From assembly GCA_934230965.1 (NCBI GenBank), contig CAKQFW010000115.1, forward strand, positions 1 through 6,758: DNA of 6,758 nt, written 5' to 3'. A program made the translations under genes and the position numbers. Positions within the stretch are counted from its first letter, which is position 1; every line of letters begins with the position of its first letter. This DNA comes from an uncultured Prevotella sp. (GTDB lineage: Bacteria > Bacteroidota > Bacteroidia > Bacteroidales > Bacteroidaceae). This document shows, piece by piece, positions 1 to 6,460 of the stretch. The notes under the pieces were generated by a model. It saw only the letters and a list, made by a program, of their open reading frames with translations. It did not search any database and had not been told where the DNA came from.

Positions 1-561
1 GTCGTACATGGTGAGCAAGAAGCCCTCAATCTCAAGGTGCGGGTTCAGCTTGCTCTTGATAATCTTGATGGTGTTCAGCAATTTGCTGATACCCTCCAAG
101 GCAAAGTATTCGCATTGCACAGGGATGATAACCGAGTCGGCGGCCGTCAAGGCGTTTACGGTGATGAGGCCGAGCGACGGGCTGCAGTCGATAAGTATGT
201 AGTCGTACTCGTCGCGCACCGTGCCCAATAGGTTCTTTATCACCTTCTCGCGGTTAGGCAGATTGAGCATTTCAATCTCAGCACCCACAAGGTTGATATG
301 GCTGGGAATGATGTCGAGGCCCGATATGTCGGTGGTATAGATGGCATCGCGCACATCGGCATGGTCGATGATACACTCGTAAACAGAGCAGTCCACCTCC
401 TTAATGTCGACACCCAATCCGCTTGAGGCGTTGGCCTGGGGGTCGGCATCAACAACAAGAACCGTCTTTTCCAGCGTTGCCAGCGAGGCTGCCAGATTTA
501 TGGTGGTGGTGGTTTTTCCCACTCCTCCCTTTTGATTGGCTAAAGCAATGATTTTTCCCAT
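1..561 (-). CDS. parA: ParA/Soj chromosome-partitioning ATPase (3' end beyond the window)
   Basis: ParA-family deviant Walker ATPase. With ParB and parS sites it drives chromosome segregation by ATP-dependent dimerisation and nonspecific DNA binding on the nucleoid. The 187 residues present start at ATG 561 (MGKIIALANQKGG). They carry the deviant Walker A KGGVGKTT at residues 11-18, with signature lysine K11 and P-loop lysine K16, the DADPQ switch/Walker A' motif at 38-42 and Walker B YILIDCSPS at 121-129. Family members have about 250-260 residues, so roughly 70 C-terminal residues lie left of base 1. The protein begins straight at the ATPase domain with no N-terminal DNA-binding domain, as in chromosomal Soj proteins rather than the larger P1-type plasmid ParAs. 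The gene is transcribed away from surE. No clear Shine-Dalgarno precedes the ATG. A parB gene probably follows outside the window (inference). MinD is excluded by the lack of a match to its typical motifs and by the Soj-like KGGVGKTTTTINLA start. Confidence 0.95.
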   Translation of the reverse strand, partial: MGKIIALANQKGGVGKTTTTINLAASLATLEKTVLVVDADPQANASSGLGVDIKEVDCSVYECIIDHADVRDAIYTTDISGLDIIPSHINLVGAEIEMLNLPNREKVIKNLLGTVRDEYDYILIDCSPSLGLITVNALTAADSVIIPVQCEYFALEGISKLLNTIKIIKSKLNPHLEIEGFLLTMYD

Positions 562-598
562 ATCACAGTCGAGTAAGTAAAAGTGCAAAAATCTTTGG

Positions 599-606
599 CA
601 AAGTTA
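599..606 (-). promoter_or_regulatory. Bacteroidetes-type -7 box for parA
   Basis: Read on the minus strand this is TAACTTTG, a full match to the TAnnTTTG -7 element of the Bacteroidetes primary sigma factor. It lies 37 bp before the parA ATG, implying a leader of about 30 nt. No convincing TTTG -33 box is seen at the usual spacing; the region upstream is A/T-rich and contains the palindrome AAACGTTT (622-629). The assignment rests on the consensus and position only. Confidence 0.55.
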
Positions 607-647
607 CATATTTTATGCGAGAAACGTTTACTTTAAACCTTTTTTCG

Positions 648-655
648 TACTTTTG
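648..655 (+). promoter_or_regulatory. Bacteroidetes-type -7 box for surE-lpxB
   Basis: The bases TACTTTTG match TAnnTTTG exactly and lie 22 bp before the surE ATG, giving a predicted short leader of about 15-20 nt. Upstream, GTTTA at 626-630 could act as a degenerate -33 element, but it is not the consensus TTTG. This promoter sits downstream of the possible longer surE start at 615, which argues against that start being used. Confidence 0.55.
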
Positions 656-677
656 CAAAGAAAATAAAGGAAAAATT

Positions 678-1448
678 ATGAATGTAAATAAACCTGTCAT
701 CCTCATTTCCAACGACGATGGCTATCATGCCAAGGGCATAAACAGCCTTATTGACATGTTGCGCGACATTGCTTACCTGGTGGTTTGTGCCCCCGAGTCG
801 GCCCGCTCAGGCTTCTCGTGCGCCTTCACCGCTGCCGACCCTTTGCGCCTGAAACTGCGCCGCAAAGACGAAGGTATGGAGATGTGGTCGTGCAGTGGCA
901 CCCCTGTCGACTGTGTTAAATTGGCCCTCGACCAGTTCTTTGTCGACCGTCGCCCCGACATGATTATCGGCGGCATCAATCATGGCGATAATGCCAGCGT
1001 AAACGTACATTATAGCGGCACGATGGGCATCACCATCGAGGGCTGTATGAAATACATTCCATCGGTGGCGTTCTCGCTGTGCGACCCTCGCGCCGATGCC
1101 GACTTTGAACCCTTGCGACCCATTGTGCGCCAGGTGGTTAAGCGTGTGCTGGATGAGGGGCTGCCGAAGGGCACTTGCCTGAATGTAAACTTCCCTTTGC
1201 TGCCCACCTTTAAGGGCGTGCGCGTATGCCGCATGGCCAAGGGCACGTGGTTTAACGAGTGTGTGAAGATGCAGCATCCGCGTGGCTACGACTATTTCTG
1301 GATGACGGGCAACTATCGCAACGACGAACCCGACGCCGCCGATACCGACAACTATGCCTTACAGCATGGCTACGTGGCCATTACGCCCACACAGATTGAC
1401 GTTACAGCCTACGAACTGCTGGCAAAGATGAAAGACTGGGAGCAATAA
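678..1448 (+). CDS. surE: 5'/3'-nucleotidase SurE (survival protein E)
   Basis: Metal-dependent cytoplasmic phosphatase that dephosphorylates nucleoside 5'- and 3'-monophosphates and, in some relatives, exopolyphosphate. The 256-residue product matches the family length (E. coli about 253). Family motifs are in order: the metal-binding SNDDG at residues 11-15, APESARSG at 38-45 with the phosphate-site serine S44, SGTPVDCV at 73-80, and GGINHGDN at 98-105 with ligand N101, followed by YSGTMGITIEG at 112-122. The reading frame also opens at an ATG at 615, but that start would lie upstream of the TACTTTTG promoter box and add 21 residues before the conserved core. ATG 678 has an AAAGGA-like ribosome site at 666-671 and gives the standard N terminus. 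lpxB follows 28 bp downstream, so the two are probably cotranscribed. In E. coli surE instead sits beside pcm, nlpD and rpoS. Confidence 0.96.
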   Translation: MNVNKPVILISNDDGYHAKGINSLIDMLRDIAYLVVCAPESARSGFSCAFTAADPLRLKLRRKDEGMEMWSCSGTPVDCVKLALDQFFVDRRPDMIIGGINHGDNASVNVHYSGTMGITIEGCMKYIPSVAFSLCDPRADADFEPLRPIVRQVVKRVLDEGLPKGTCLNVNFPLLPTFKGVRVCRMAKGTWFNECVKMQHPRGYDYFWMTGNYRNDEPDAADTDNYALQHGYVAITPTQIDVTAYELLAKMKDWEQ

Positions 1449-1476
1449 CAGTCAACCAAAAAGAAGCAATAACGAC

Positions 1477-2634
1477 ATGAAATATTATCTTATCGTGGGC
1501 GAAGCCAGTGGCGACCTACACGCCTCGCGTTTGATGCGAGCACTGATGCGACATGATGCCGATGCCGAGTTTAGGTTCTTCGGCGGCGACCTCATGCAGG
1601 CCGTGGGTGGCACCCGCGTAAAACACTACCGCGAGTTGGCCTACATGGGCTTTGTGCCTGTGCTGCTACACCTACGCACCATATTGAGCAACATGAAGAT
1701 GTGCAAACGCGACATCACAGCATGGCAGCCCGATGTGGTAATCTTGGTCGACTATCCTGGCTTCAATCTCAGCATTGCGCGTTATCTGCGTGCCCACACA
1801 CACATCCCGGTTTACTATTATATCTCGCCCAAGATATGGGCATGGAAAGAGTGGCGCATCAAAGATATCAAACGCGATGTTGATGAGTTGTTCTCAATTC
1901 TTCCCTTCGAGGTGCCTTTCTTCGAGGGCAAGCACCACTATCCCATACATTATGTGGGTAACCCCACGGCCGAAGAGGTAACTCATTTTAAGGCGCAATA
2001 TCATGAAGAGCGCGAAGCGTTTTGCTTGGCTAACGGTTTGAGTATCAGTAAACCCATTGTGGCTTTGCTGGCGGGCAGCCGTTACCAAGAGATAAAAGAT
2101 AACCTACCCATGATGCTGCGTGTGGCCGCCGCCTTCTCTCAGCAATATCAGTTTGTGCTGGCCAAGGCACCATCGGTCGACGACGACTTCTATGCGCGTT
2201 ATCTCAATACCCATCATGGGGCCGACGTGCATACAGTGTCTGACCGCACCTATGCCTTGCTAAGCCATGCCGAAGCGGCACTGGTTACCAGCGGCACCGC
2301 CACGCTTGAAACGGCTTTGTTCCGTGTGCCTCAGGTGGTGTGCTACAAAACGCCTGTGCCTCGGCTCATACGTTTTGCCTTCCGCCACGTCATCAAGGTG
2401 CCGTTCATCTCGCTGGTAAACCTTATTGCTGGGCGAGAGGTGGTGAGCGAACTGTTTGCCGACCGCTTTACCTACGATAACATTTGTGCCGACCTACGCT
2501 CGCTGCTGCCTGGTGGCAACCGTCGCGCGGCTATGCTTGAGGGCTATGAAGAGGTGTTTAAAGCGCTGGGCGACACATCGGCGCCTGATAATGCGGCACA
2601 GCAAATGATAGCGCTCTTACAGAAAAAGAAATAA
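1477..2634 (+). CDS. lpxB: Lipid-A-disaccharide synthase LpxB
   Basis: Glycosyltransferase family 19 enzyme of the Raetz pathway. It joins UDP-2,3-diacylglucosamine to lipid X (2,3-diacylglucosamine 1-phosphate), forming the beta-1,6 lipid A disaccharide and releasing UDP at the inner face of the cytoplasmic membrane. The 385 residues equal the usual length (E. coli 382). Visible motifs are GEASGDLH at residues 8-15, FFGGD at 34-38, YMGF at 56-59, VDYPGFN at 91-97 (D92 is in the position of the proposed catalytic aspartate), ISPKIWAWKEWR at 116-127, YVGNP at 159-163, LLAGSR at 197-202 and the nucleotide-sugar-site SGTATLE at 272-278. No transmembrane segment is obvious, consistent with a peripheral membrane enzyme. 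It begins 28 bp after surE with only a weak purine-rich ribosome site (AAAAAGAAG), so translation may depend on the shared transcript. lpxA, lpxC and lpxD are not in the window. Confidence 0.97.
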   Translation: MKYYLIVGEASGDLHASRLMRALMRHDADAEFRFFGGDLMQAVGGTRVKHYRELAYMGFVPVLLHLRTILSNMKMCKRDITAWQPDVVILVDYPGFNLSIARYLRAHTHIPVYYYISPKIWAWKEWRIKDIKRDVDELFSILPFEVPFFEGKHHYPIHYVGNPTAEEVTHFKAQYHEEREAFCLANGLSISKPIVALLAGSRYQEIKDNLPMMLRVAAAFSQQYQFVLAKAPSVDDDFYARYLNTHHGADVHTVSDRTYALLSHAEAALVTSGTATLETALFRVPQVVCYKTPVPRLIRFAFRHVIKVPFISLVNLIAGREVVSELFADRFTYDNICADLRSLLPGGNRRAAMLEGYEEVFKALGDTSAPDNAAQQMIALLQKKK

Positions 2635-2715
2635 AAAGCGGAAGCCTTTGATAATAATAGAACATTGGTTCTAAGGCATTAAGGTGAATTGACACTTACA
2701 TATCGACATAAATAG

Positions 2716-2722
2716 AAAGGAA
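2716..2722 (+). promoter_or_regulatory. Ribosome binding site of the nitroreductase gene
   Basis: AAAGGAA lies 9 bp before ATG 2732. It is among the clearest Shine-Dalgarno sequences in the window and supports that start, which also gives the standard short N terminus of the family. The rest of the lpxB-nitroreductase gap (2635-2731) holds no TAnnTTTG box; a short imperfect hairpin at 2644-2677 is described among the findings. Confidence 0.6.
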
Positions 2723-2731
2723 CGTATCAAG

Positions 2732-3256
2732 ATGAAAGACGAATTGTTGACATTGATAAAGACGCGTCGCAGTTGTCGTAAATACACTGCACAACAGGTG
2801 AGCGACGAAGCGCTGCACAACATTACCGAGGCGGGCCTCTATGCACCGTCAGGACATGGCAAGCAAGACCCCGTGATTGTGGTGGTGCAAGATGAGGCTG
2901 TGAAGGCCCAACTGGTAGCTATGAACGCTGCTGTGATGGGCGTAAGCTCTAACCCTTACTATAATGCACCCACCATTATCTTGGTGTTTGCATCGGCCGA
3001 TAACGCCAACGCTTTTCAAGACGGGTCGTGTGTGCTTGAAAACATGATGCTGGCTGCTCATGCCGAGGGCTTGGCTTCGTGCTGGATAAACCGCGAACAC
3101 CAGATGTTTCTTACCGACGAAGGTAAGGCGCTGATGCAGAAGATGGGTCTGCCCGAAGGTATGATAGGCATAGGAGCCCTGTCGGTGGGTTATGCCGATG
3201 GCCCCTTGCGCGAGGCCGCTGAACGTAAAGAGGGTCGCGTGCTAACGTTTAAATAA
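2732..3256 (+). CDS. Nitroreductase-family FMN-dependent oxidoreductase
   Basis: Small cytoplasmic flavoprotein of the nitroreductase superfamily, expected to be a homodimer that uses FMN and NAD(P)H. The physiological substrate (nitroaromatic, quinone, flavin or other) cannot be read from the sequence. The 174 residues show the N-terminal FMN-phosphate-binding RRSCRKY at 12-18, the APSGHGKQ loop at 38-45, the YYNAP segment at 76-80, the central helix GSCVLENMMLAAHAEGL at 98-114 and the C-terminal GYADGP at 153-158 before a basic tail. This is a short form; E. coli NfsA and NfsB are about 217-240 residues. It lies 97 bp after lpxB and just before a strong terminator, so it is either the last gene of the surE-lpxB transcript or a separate unit. 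No specific gene symbol is justified. Confidence 0.9.
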   Translation: MKDELLTLIKTRRSCRKYTAQQVSDEALHNITEAGLYAPSGHGKQDPVIVVVQDEAVKAQLVAMNAAVMGVSSNPYYNAPTIILVFASADNANAFQDGSCVLENMMLAAHAEGLASCWINREHQMFLTDEGKALMQKMGLPEGMIGIGALSVGYADGPLREAAERKEGRVLTFK

Positions 3257-3279
3257 TTATATCCTGTAAAGATAAATAG

Positions 3280-3330
3280 AAAAGAGAATAGGCTTGCCAT
3301 CATTTACGGCAAGCCTATTCTCTTTTTTCT
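3280..3330. terminator. Bidirectional intrinsic terminator between convergent gene runs
   Basis: A perfect 19-bp stem pairs 3280-3298 with 3308-3326 around a 9-nt loop (3299-3307), and a G-U pair and an A-T pair can extend it. The plus strand continues into TTTTTT at 3323-3328 and the minus strand ends in TTTTCTATTT, so the structure can end transcription from both sides. It sits 23 bp after the nitroreductase stop and 24 bp from the cdsA stop, as expected for a shared terminator of convergent operons. Confidence 0.92.
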
Positions 3331-3354
3331 GTGATATTGTTTACAATAATTTTC

Positions 3355-4218
3355 TTACGCCATCATGATGAGCACGGTGTAGAGATACACTACGGCAGCG
3401 GGGAACGCCATGAGCGATGAGTCGAAGCGGTCGAGCATGCCACCATGTCCGGGCAGTATCTTGCCGCTGTCTTTAATGCCTATTGTGCGTTTGAAAAGCG
3501 ACTCAACCAAGTCGCCCCAGGTGCCAAAGAACACCACTACCAGTCCCAGGCCCATCCATCCGGGAATAGACAGAATGTGTCCGCCCTCGTTGCTATTGGC
3601 AATATATCCCACAAGGGCAGCTACGGCCAGCACCAGCAGTCCGCCACCAATGCTTCCTTCCCAACTTTTTCCAGGGCTGACGCGCGGAAACAGTTTGTGC
3701 TTGCCCAAGAGCGAGCCACTGATGTAGGCGCCCGTGTCGTTGGTCCACAAGAAGATGAAGATGCTCAGTGGCAACAGATAGTCGTACACCACAGCACCGC
3801 CTTCGTTGCGGAAGGCCACCACGTTAATCATTGAGAAAGGCAGCGCAATGTATAGTTGCGACAGCATGGTATAGGCCCAGTTGTTGATGGGGTTAGGGGC
3901 CTTAGTGTATAGTTCACTGATGAACAGATACACGATGGTGAGCAGATAGGGTATAAACACCGCCGAGGGTGTTATCTCGCTGCAGTAGCCCGCAAAGGCA
4001 ATGAACAGGTAAGTGCCTGCCGCTGTGGTGATGAAGCGGTTTACGGTAACATCTTTAATGTTGTTGACAAGGCCCGTAAACTCCCATACCGAGAGTGCCG
4101 TTACCAGTGCGAACAGAAACATCATGGCCTGTGGACGCAAGAAGCTTACCACCACTGCCGCCACGAAGATAGTGCCTGTGATGGCACGTGTAATCATGTT
4201 TTTAAGTTTATCGCTCAT
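3355..4218 (-). CDS. cdsA: Phosphatidate cytidylyltransferase CdsA (CDP-diacylglycerol synthase)
   Basis: Integral inner-membrane enzyme that converts phosphatidic acid and CTP to CDP-diacylglycerol and pyrophosphate, the branch-point precursor of phosphatidylethanolamine, phosphatidylglycerol and cardiolipin. From ATG 4218 the product has 287 residues (E. coli CdsA 285) and about eight hydrophobic segments, starting near residues 9-27. The conserved cytosolic motif WTNDTGAY (158-165) leads into FPRVSPGKSWEGSIGG (177-192). The family signature S-x-F-K-R-x4-K-D-x-G-x2-L-P-x-H-G-G-x2-D-R-x-D is complete at 240-266. The frame also opens at TTG 4227, but the AAAGG site touches that codon, whereas it stands 9 bp from ATG 4218. 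The gene starts 16 bp after the ftsH stop and its ribosome site abuts the end of ftsH, so the two are surely cotranscribed and perhaps translationally coupled. The shared terminator at 3280-3330 ends the run. Confidence 0.96.
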   Translation of the reverse strand: MSDKLKNMITRAITGTIFVAAVVVSFLRPQAMMFLFALVTALSVWEFTGLVNNIKDVTVNRFITTAAGTYLFIAFAGYCSEITPSAVFIPYLLTIVYLFISELYTKAPNPINNWAYTMLSQLYIALPFSMINVVAFRNEGGAVVYDYLLPLSIFIFLWTNDTGAYISGSLLGKHKLFPRVSPGKSWEGSIGGGLLVLAVAALVGYIANSNEGGHILSIPGWMGLGLVVVFFGTWGDLVESLFKRTIGIKDSGKILPGHGGMLDRFDSSLMAFPAAVVYLYTVLIMMA

Positions 4219-4227
4219 ATTGCTCAA

Positions 4228-4232
4228 CCTTT
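4228..4232 (-). promoter_or_regulatory. cdsA: Ribosome binding site deciding the cdsA start
   Basis: On the minus strand this reads AAAGG, preceded by an A-run, with 9 nt between it and ATG 4218. It directly abuts the alternative TTG at 4227, leaving no room for initiation there. It lies just after the ftsH stop codon (4235-4237), so ribosomes ending ftsH pass over it. Confidence 0.65.
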
Positions 4233-4234
4233 TT

Positions 4235-6319
4235 TTATTGTTCGTTAGTGTCGGCGTCGGCGTTCTTAGTGTCGGCCAGTGCTTCGTTGTTTTCTTGTTG
4301 TGCCTTTTGCTGTTCAGCCATGGCGCGCTCGTGTTCGGCCTGAGCCGCTTTCACCTCGTCGGGCATGTCTTCAAGCTTGGGGGCATTGTCTTCCATAATT
4401 TCTTGCGAGCGGCTCTGCCAGGGGCGCTTGCCAAAGATTTTTTCTACATCGTTGGCATATATTACCTCGCGGTTGAGCAGCAGTTCGGCCAACTGTTGGT
4501 GGCCTTCGGCATGCTCTTTCAGCAAGTCTTTAGCGCGAGCATATTGCTCGTTAATCATCTTCAGCACCTCGTCGTCAATAATCTTTGCCGTGGTTTCAGA
4601 GTAGGGACGCTGGAACTGATACTCTTGATTATTGTAGAAACAGATGTTGGGCAGCGTGTCGCTCATACCCGCATAGGCCACCATACCGAAGGCACTCTTT
4701 GTGGCGCGCTCAAGGTCGTTCATGGCACCTGTCGAGATATGTCCTGTGCAAATTTCTTCAGCCGCACGTCCGCCCAGCAGCGAACACATCTCGTCGAGCA
4801 TCTGCTCTTTGGTGGTTATCTGTCGCTCTTCGGGCAGATACCAGGCAGCGCCCAGGGCACGTCCGCGCGGCACAATGCTCACCTTTACCAGTGGGTTTGC
4901 ATGTTCGCAGAACCACGACACGGTAGCGTGGCCAGCTTCGTGCAGAGCTATGGTGCGTTTTTCGTCGGCTGTCATCACCTTGGTCTTCTTTTCAAGACCA
5001 CCGATGATACGGTCAACGGCGTCGAGGAAGTCTTTCTGCCCTACGGTTTTCTCGTTACGACGTGCTGCTATCAGCGCTGCCTCGTTGCACACGTTGGCAA
5101 TATCGGCACCCGAGAAGCCCGGTGTTTGCTTTGACAAGAAGTCGATGTCGACGGTCTCGTCAGTCTTTACAGGACGCAGGTGCACCTGGAATATTTCTTT
5201 ACGCTCGGTAAGGTCGGGCAGGTCTACATTAATTTGGCGGTCGAAACGTCCAGCGCGTAGCAATGCCTTGTCGAGCATGTCGGCACGGTTTGTGGCAGCC
5301 AAGATGATAACACCGCTGTTGGTGCCGAAGCCGTCCATCTCAATCAGTAGGGCGTTAAGGGTGTTTTCGCGCTCGTCGTTACCTCCCATCGAGGGGTTTT
5401 TGGCGCGGGCACGACCCACGGCGTCAATCTCGTCGATGAAGATGATACAGGGCGACTTTTCCTTTGCTTGGCGGAAGAGGTCGCGCACACGACTGGCGCC
5501 CACGCCCACAAACATCTCAACAAAGTCGGAACCACTCATCGAGAAGAAAGGCACACCAGCCTCGCCAGCTACGGCCTTGGCCAGCAGCGTCTTACCTGTT
5601 CCCGGAGGGCCTACCAGCAGCACACCCTTAGGTATCTTACCACCCAGGTCGGTATAGCGTTGTGGGTGTTTTAAAAACTCAACAATCTCTTCTACCTCTT
5701 GTTTGGCGCCAGCCTGTCCGGCCACGTCTTTAAAGGTGATGCCCATCTCGTTGGCCTTTTCATACATCTTGGCTTTGCTCTTGCCAATGTTGAAAACGCC
5801 GCCTCCAGCGCCACCGCCGTTCATGCGTCGCATCAAGAATATCCAGAAGAAGATGAGCAGCGCCAATGGGCCAAACTGCCACAGCAGGTCGGTAAAGAAG
5901 TTGCCCTTCGCGTTGTCAAAGCTTACGTCGGTAACCTTGCCGCGCTGTTGTGCCGAGTCGAGATAGGTGGTAAGCTCGTCGAGCGAGCCATATTGTGTTT
6001 TTACATAGGGCTTTTTGCCCGTTTGTTGCTGCGTTTTGCCAAACACATCGCGCACGTTTTGTGGCTTTACATACATGCGTGCTATGCCTTCTTGCTTTAT
6101 CACCTCAACGCTTTTAGCATAGCCTTTCTCTACATACTGCTTAAACTTGGTGTAGGTGGCCGTTTGGCTCATCGAGGCATCGCCGCCAAGGGCCTCGCCA
6201 CCGCCCGAGAAGAAAAACACGCATAGCGTGATGAGGATGACGGCATAAATCCAGCCCATGTTAAATTTTGGCATCTTGGGCTGGTTATTGTCGTTTCGTG
6301 GATTATTGTTTTCTATCAT
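4235..6319 (-). CDS. ftsH: ATP-dependent zinc metalloprotease FtsH
   Basis: Hexameric membrane-anchored AAA+ protease that extracts and degrades misassembled membrane proteins and selected regulators. From ATG 6319 the product has 694 residues (E. coli 644). Domains in order: transmembrane helix at 21-37; a periplasmic region of about 105 residues; second helix at 145-163; glycine-rich linker; AAA module with Walker A GPPGTGKT (237-244), pore loop FVG (270-272), Walker B IIFIDE (292-297) and arginine fingers R355 and R358; then the peptidase domain with HEAGH (460-464), third zinc ligand probably D535 in GAMND, and a charged Q/E/K/A-rich tail after about 640. The frame continues upstream to ATG 6433, but those 38 extra residues fall in the structured rsfS-ftsH spacer and look unlike an FtsH N terminus, so MIENNN at 6319 is preferred. 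No clear Shine-Dalgarno precedes it. It is cotranscribed with cdsA and probably rsfS. Confidence 0.97.
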   Translation of the reverse strand: MIENNNPRNDNNQPKMPKFNMGWIYAVILITLCVFFFSGGGEALGGDASMSQTATYTKFKQYVEKGYAKSVEVIKQEGIARMYVKPQNVRDVFGKTQQQTGKKPYVKTQYGSLDELTTYLDSAQQRGKVTDVSFDNAKGNFFTDLLWQFGPLALLIFFWIFLMRRMNGGGAGGGVFNIGKSKAKMYEKANEMGITFKDVAGQAGAKQEVEEIVEFLKHPQRYTDLGGKIPKGVLLVGPPGTGKTLLAKAVAGEAGVPFFSMSGSDFVEMFVGVGASRVRDLFRQAKEKSPCIIFIDEIDAVGRARAKNPSMGGNDERENTLNALLIEMDGFGTNSGVIILAATNRADMLDKALLRAGRFDRQINVDLPDLTERKEIFQVHLRPVKTDETVDIDFLSKQTPGFSGADIANVCNEAALIAARRNEKTVGQKDFLDAVDRIIGGLEKKTKVMTADEKRTIALHEAGHATVSWFCEHANPLVKVSIVPRGRALGAAWYLPEERQITTKEQMLDEMCSLLGGRAAEEICTGHISTGAMNDLERATKSAFGMVAYAGMSDTLPNICFYNNQEYQFQRPYSETTAKIIDDEVLKMINEQYARAKDLLKEHAEGHQQLAELLLNREVIYANDVEKIFGKRPWQSRSQEIMEDNAPKLEDMPDEVKAAQAEHERAMAEQQKAQQENNEALADTKNADADTNEQ

Positions 6320-6460
6320 TTCAGTGTCTGAAAAAAGAATTGTGTTCCGATTTTTAGGGGTTATAATGTCTTCAGCTGATACCGAGCGCACTGCTTGCTG
6401 AGGGCAGTGGCGCCCTACACGTGGTATATACAATAAGGTGTAGGGAAGGGTAGGAGAAGA
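6320..6460 (-). other. rsfS-ftsH intergenic leader with two inverted repeats
   Basis: This 141-bp spacer is the longest in the window and has no TAnnTTTG promoter box on the minus strand. Reading toward ftsH it holds an 8-bp perfect inverted repeat (arms 6438-6445 and 6413-6420, CCCTACAC/GTGTAGGG) around a 17-nt loop that contains the palindrome GTATATAC (6424-6431). Next comes a 6-bp inverted repeat (arms 6404-6409 and 6389-6394, CACTGC/GCAGTG) around a 9-nt loop, extendable by three G-C pairs past one bulged base. No T-run follows either hairpin, so they are not standard intrinsic terminators. The function is unknown; RNA processing, attenuation or protein binding are possible. Confidence 0.5.

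Noticed and set aside
615..677. N-terminal extension of surE from ATG 615
   Set aside because: It would start upstream of the TACTTTTG promoter box, has no ribosome site, and precedes the conserved SurE N terminus.
807..1277. Minus-strand open frame of 156 codons antisense to surE
   Set aside because: Lies inside surE, whose motifs are complete on the other strand. The H/A/Q-rich composition is typical of an antisense shadow.
2689..2715. TTGACA followed 14 bp later by TAAATA, resembling a sigma-70 promoter before the nitroreductase gene
   Set aside because: The spacing is too short for sigma-70, and the Bacteroidetes primary sigma factor uses TTTG/TAnnTTTG instead.
4013..5134. Plus-strand open frame of 373 codons antisense to the 5' part of cdsA and the 3' half of ftsH, with a membrane-like hydrophobic stretch
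   Set aside because: It is fully antisense to two clear genes. The hydrophobic run comes from reading the E/K/Q-rich codons of the FtsH tail in reverse (GAA, AAG and CAA become TTC, CTT and TTG). No family resemblance or ribosome site is seen.
4701..5657. Plus-strand open frame of 318 codons antisense to the ftsH AAA and peptidase regions
   Set aside because: A shadow frame of a GC-rich gene, with an S/R/A-rich composition and no recognisable motif.
6362..6367. TATAAT on the plus strand in the ftsH leader
   Set aside because: It faces away from ftsH, has no partner element or plus-strand gene to serve, and is not the promoter type of this phylum.
6320..6433. FtsH extension of 38 residues from ATG 6433
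   Set aside because: The extra residues are unlike FtsH N termini and overlap the inverted repeats; the ATG itself lies in the hairpin loop at 6421-6437.
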